This document shows, piece by piece, positions 63,127-64,000 of a stretch of 64,000 nt of DNA. The notes beneath the pieces are model-generated. The model saw only the letters and a list, made by a program, of their open reading frames with translations, was not told where the DNA came from and did not search any database. Source of the DNA: Marinobacter manganoxydans MnI7-9 (GTDB lineage Bacteria > Pseudomonadota > Gammaproteobacteria > Pseudomonadales > Oleiphilaceae). The stretch lies in assembly GCF_000235625.1 (NCBI RefSeq), contig NZ_AGTR01000085.1:62001-126000 (forward strand). The letters run 5' to 3'. How positions within the stretch are numbered: the stretch's first letter is position 1; every line of letters starts with the position of its first letter. Made by a program: the position numbers and the translations under genes.

Positions 63127-63660
63127 TCAGGCCTGCCGGGTTTGACCCGTTAACGGCGCCAGTTCGTCCTGATTCGGCGCAATCCGTTCCCAGGTCTTGT
63201 GGAGAATCAGGGCATCGTTTGCGGCCCGATGCACAGGCAGGCCAAGCTCTGTAATCACCTGTTGGCGAAGTGCTGACCATTCGCGCACCTGCCTCGTGTC
63301 CAACAGCGCTGAAATGGATTCAAGCTGAAACGTTGGCGTCATGCGGGCGGCCTTGAACAAACGGTGCAGCCAGAAACTGTCGAAGGTCCAGGCATCGCAA
63401 AACACCTGTTCCGGCAGCAGTTCGTTGAGGGCACTGGCGACTTCGCTCACCGCAATACCATCCGCTTCCAGGGTCTCGCGGGAAATGCCGTGAATCTGCT
63501 CAGCGCTTTGTGACCAGTCCTGCCACAGCACGTGGGGGCTGATCAGCCAGCTGTGGAGAGTGCCATCCGGCATGCAGATTCCCACCTCAATGGGGTAGCT
63601 CGCGATCAGATCAAGGCTTGATGCCTCGAAATCGATGAATGCCGGCTGGATAGTGGTCAT
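63127..63660 (-). CDS. DnaQ-fold 3'-5' exonuclease
   Basis: A 177-residue protein from ATG 63660. The DEDDh residues are visible: FIDFEASSL (Asp and Glu of motif I), QVFCDAWTFDSFWL (motif II Asp), and VHRAANDALIL (His and Asp of motif III). This is the whole catalytic domain with no extra domain, as in small RNase T-like or exonuclease proteins. Substrate is unknown. It is divergent from queC. Confidence 0.85.
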   Translation of the reverse strand: MTTIQPAFIDFEASSLDLIASYPIEVGICMPDGTLHSWLISPHVLWQDWSQSAEQIHGISRETLEADGIAVSEVASALNELLPEQVFCDAWTFDSFWLHRLFKAARMTPTFQLESISALLDTRQVREWSALRQQVITELGLPVHRAANDALILHKTWERIAPNQDELAPLTGQTRQA

Positions 63661-63744
63661 GGAGTCAGTGTAGCTGATGAGTTGTTTTTCGCTGAGTTTA
63701 CCCGCCCCGCAAGCGAGACGCGAACCCAACCTGTTCCTGCACTG

Positions 63745-63768
63745 TTACAATATGTCCATTCATTGTAA
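63745..63768. promoter_or_regulatory. Dyad TTACAAT-N10-ATTGTAA between the exonuclease and queC
   Basis: A perfect 7-bp inverted repeat (63745-63751, 63762-63768) in the divergent promoter region. Its size and symmetry suit a dimeric regulator. The identity of the regulator is unknown. Confidence 0.4.
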
Positions 63769-63845
63769 AAGCCCGATGACAGCAACAGGCCTCGGGCGCG
63801 ACAGTAAACCAGCCAAATCCGAACCGCACCATACGGGGAGCCCGA

Positions 63846-64000
63846 ATGACAGACACCGTAGTCGTTATCTATTCCGGAGGCATGGACTCCTACACCCTGC
63901 TGCATCTGGCCCGGGAGCGCGGCTACCAGGTTCATGCCCTGTCCTTCAACTACGGGCAGCGCCATGTCCGGGAGCTTGAGTGCGCGCGTTCGGTCTGTGA
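63846..64000 (+). CDS. queC: 7-cyano-7-deazaguanine synthase QueC, N-terminal part
   Basis: The first 51 codons are present, starting at ATG 63846 after GGGGAG; the gene runs off the window. The N-terminus [15 protein letters not shown] contains the SGGMDS ATP-pyrophosphatase loop, followed by [17 protein letters not shown], both diagnostic of QueC. The enzyme makes preQ0, the precursor of queuosine. I see no preQ1 riboswitch in the ~80 nt upstream. Confidence 0.92.
   Translation, partial: MTDTVVVIYSGGMDSYTLLHLARERGYQVHALSFNYGQRHVRELECARSVC

Overview
The window looks like chromosomal DNA of a marine gammaproteobacterium close to Marinobacter (inference from gene content, not a database match). 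The evidence is a caa3-type cytochrome oxidase cluster, a monomeric NADP isocitrate dehydrogenase, a prlC/yheV/gamma-carbonic-anhydrase group like that of pseudomonads, a lone ectoine synthase, many c-di-GMP proteins, high GC and dense operons. I see no phage, insertion sequence, CRISPR array, rRNA or tRNA. It is mostly core genome with several accessory operons.

Layout. 1-3.7 kb (minus strand): a membrane sulfatase-like protein cut by the window edge, an OpgH glucosyltransferase whose reading frame is broken at a dnaX-type A-AAA-AAG heptamer, a small upstream ORF resembling the OpgH N-terminus, and a gamma carbonic anhydrase. 4-6.3 kb: oligopeptidase A and a zinc-ribbon protein. 6.6-10.2 kb: a Na+/H+ antiporter-family protein, DUF1653, and a diguanylate cyclase with a damaged N-terminus. 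10.2-15.6 kb: a tight minus-strand operon of hypothetical protein, cupredoxin, GGDEF-EAL protein, DUF3034, a lipoprotein-type truncated haemoglobin and DoxX. 15.8-17.2 kb: a MATE transporter. 17.35-26.2 kb: the cytochrome oxidase and haem A assembly cluster (ctaC, ctaD, ctaG, ctaE, SURF1, a thioredoxin-like protein, ctaA, ctaB, SCO), interrupted by one reversed DUF2909 gene. 26.2-33.6 kb: HrpB, an eIF-2B-like protein, an ATP-grasp protein, ornithine decarboxylase with a terminator in its leader, a CynX-like MFS transporter and a solitary ectC. 33.6-37.8 kb: the DUF3482 GTPase/DUF2868 pair, DUF6164 and an esterase lipoprotein.

38-48.2 kb is the most coherent accessory module: a secreted 3-hydroxybutyrate-oligomer hydrolase, a sigma-54 activator, a TRAP transporter (P, Q, M), an SDR dehydrogenase and acetoacetate-CoA ligase. 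Together they would cut oligomers outside the cytoplasm, import 3-hydroxybutyrate, oxidise it to acetoacetate and activate that to acetoacetyl-CoA. Both transcription units have a -24/-12 promoter, and both carry the same dyad, TGTCY-N8-GKACA, at matching upstream distances. I think this is the best candidate for an undescribed regulatory circuit here.

48.6-64 kb: isocitrate dehydrogenase, a CPA2-type antiporter, YbaK, a PAS-GGDEF cyclase, a serine hydrolase, small hypotheticals, a lipoprotein, a large hybrid kinase with a small membrane protein and a lone receiver, a possible small RNA, an exonuclease, and the start of queC.

Six long intergenic palindromes of two families are scattered between genes. 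Each has a shared core, but its outer arms are private to that copy and almost perfectly self-complementary.
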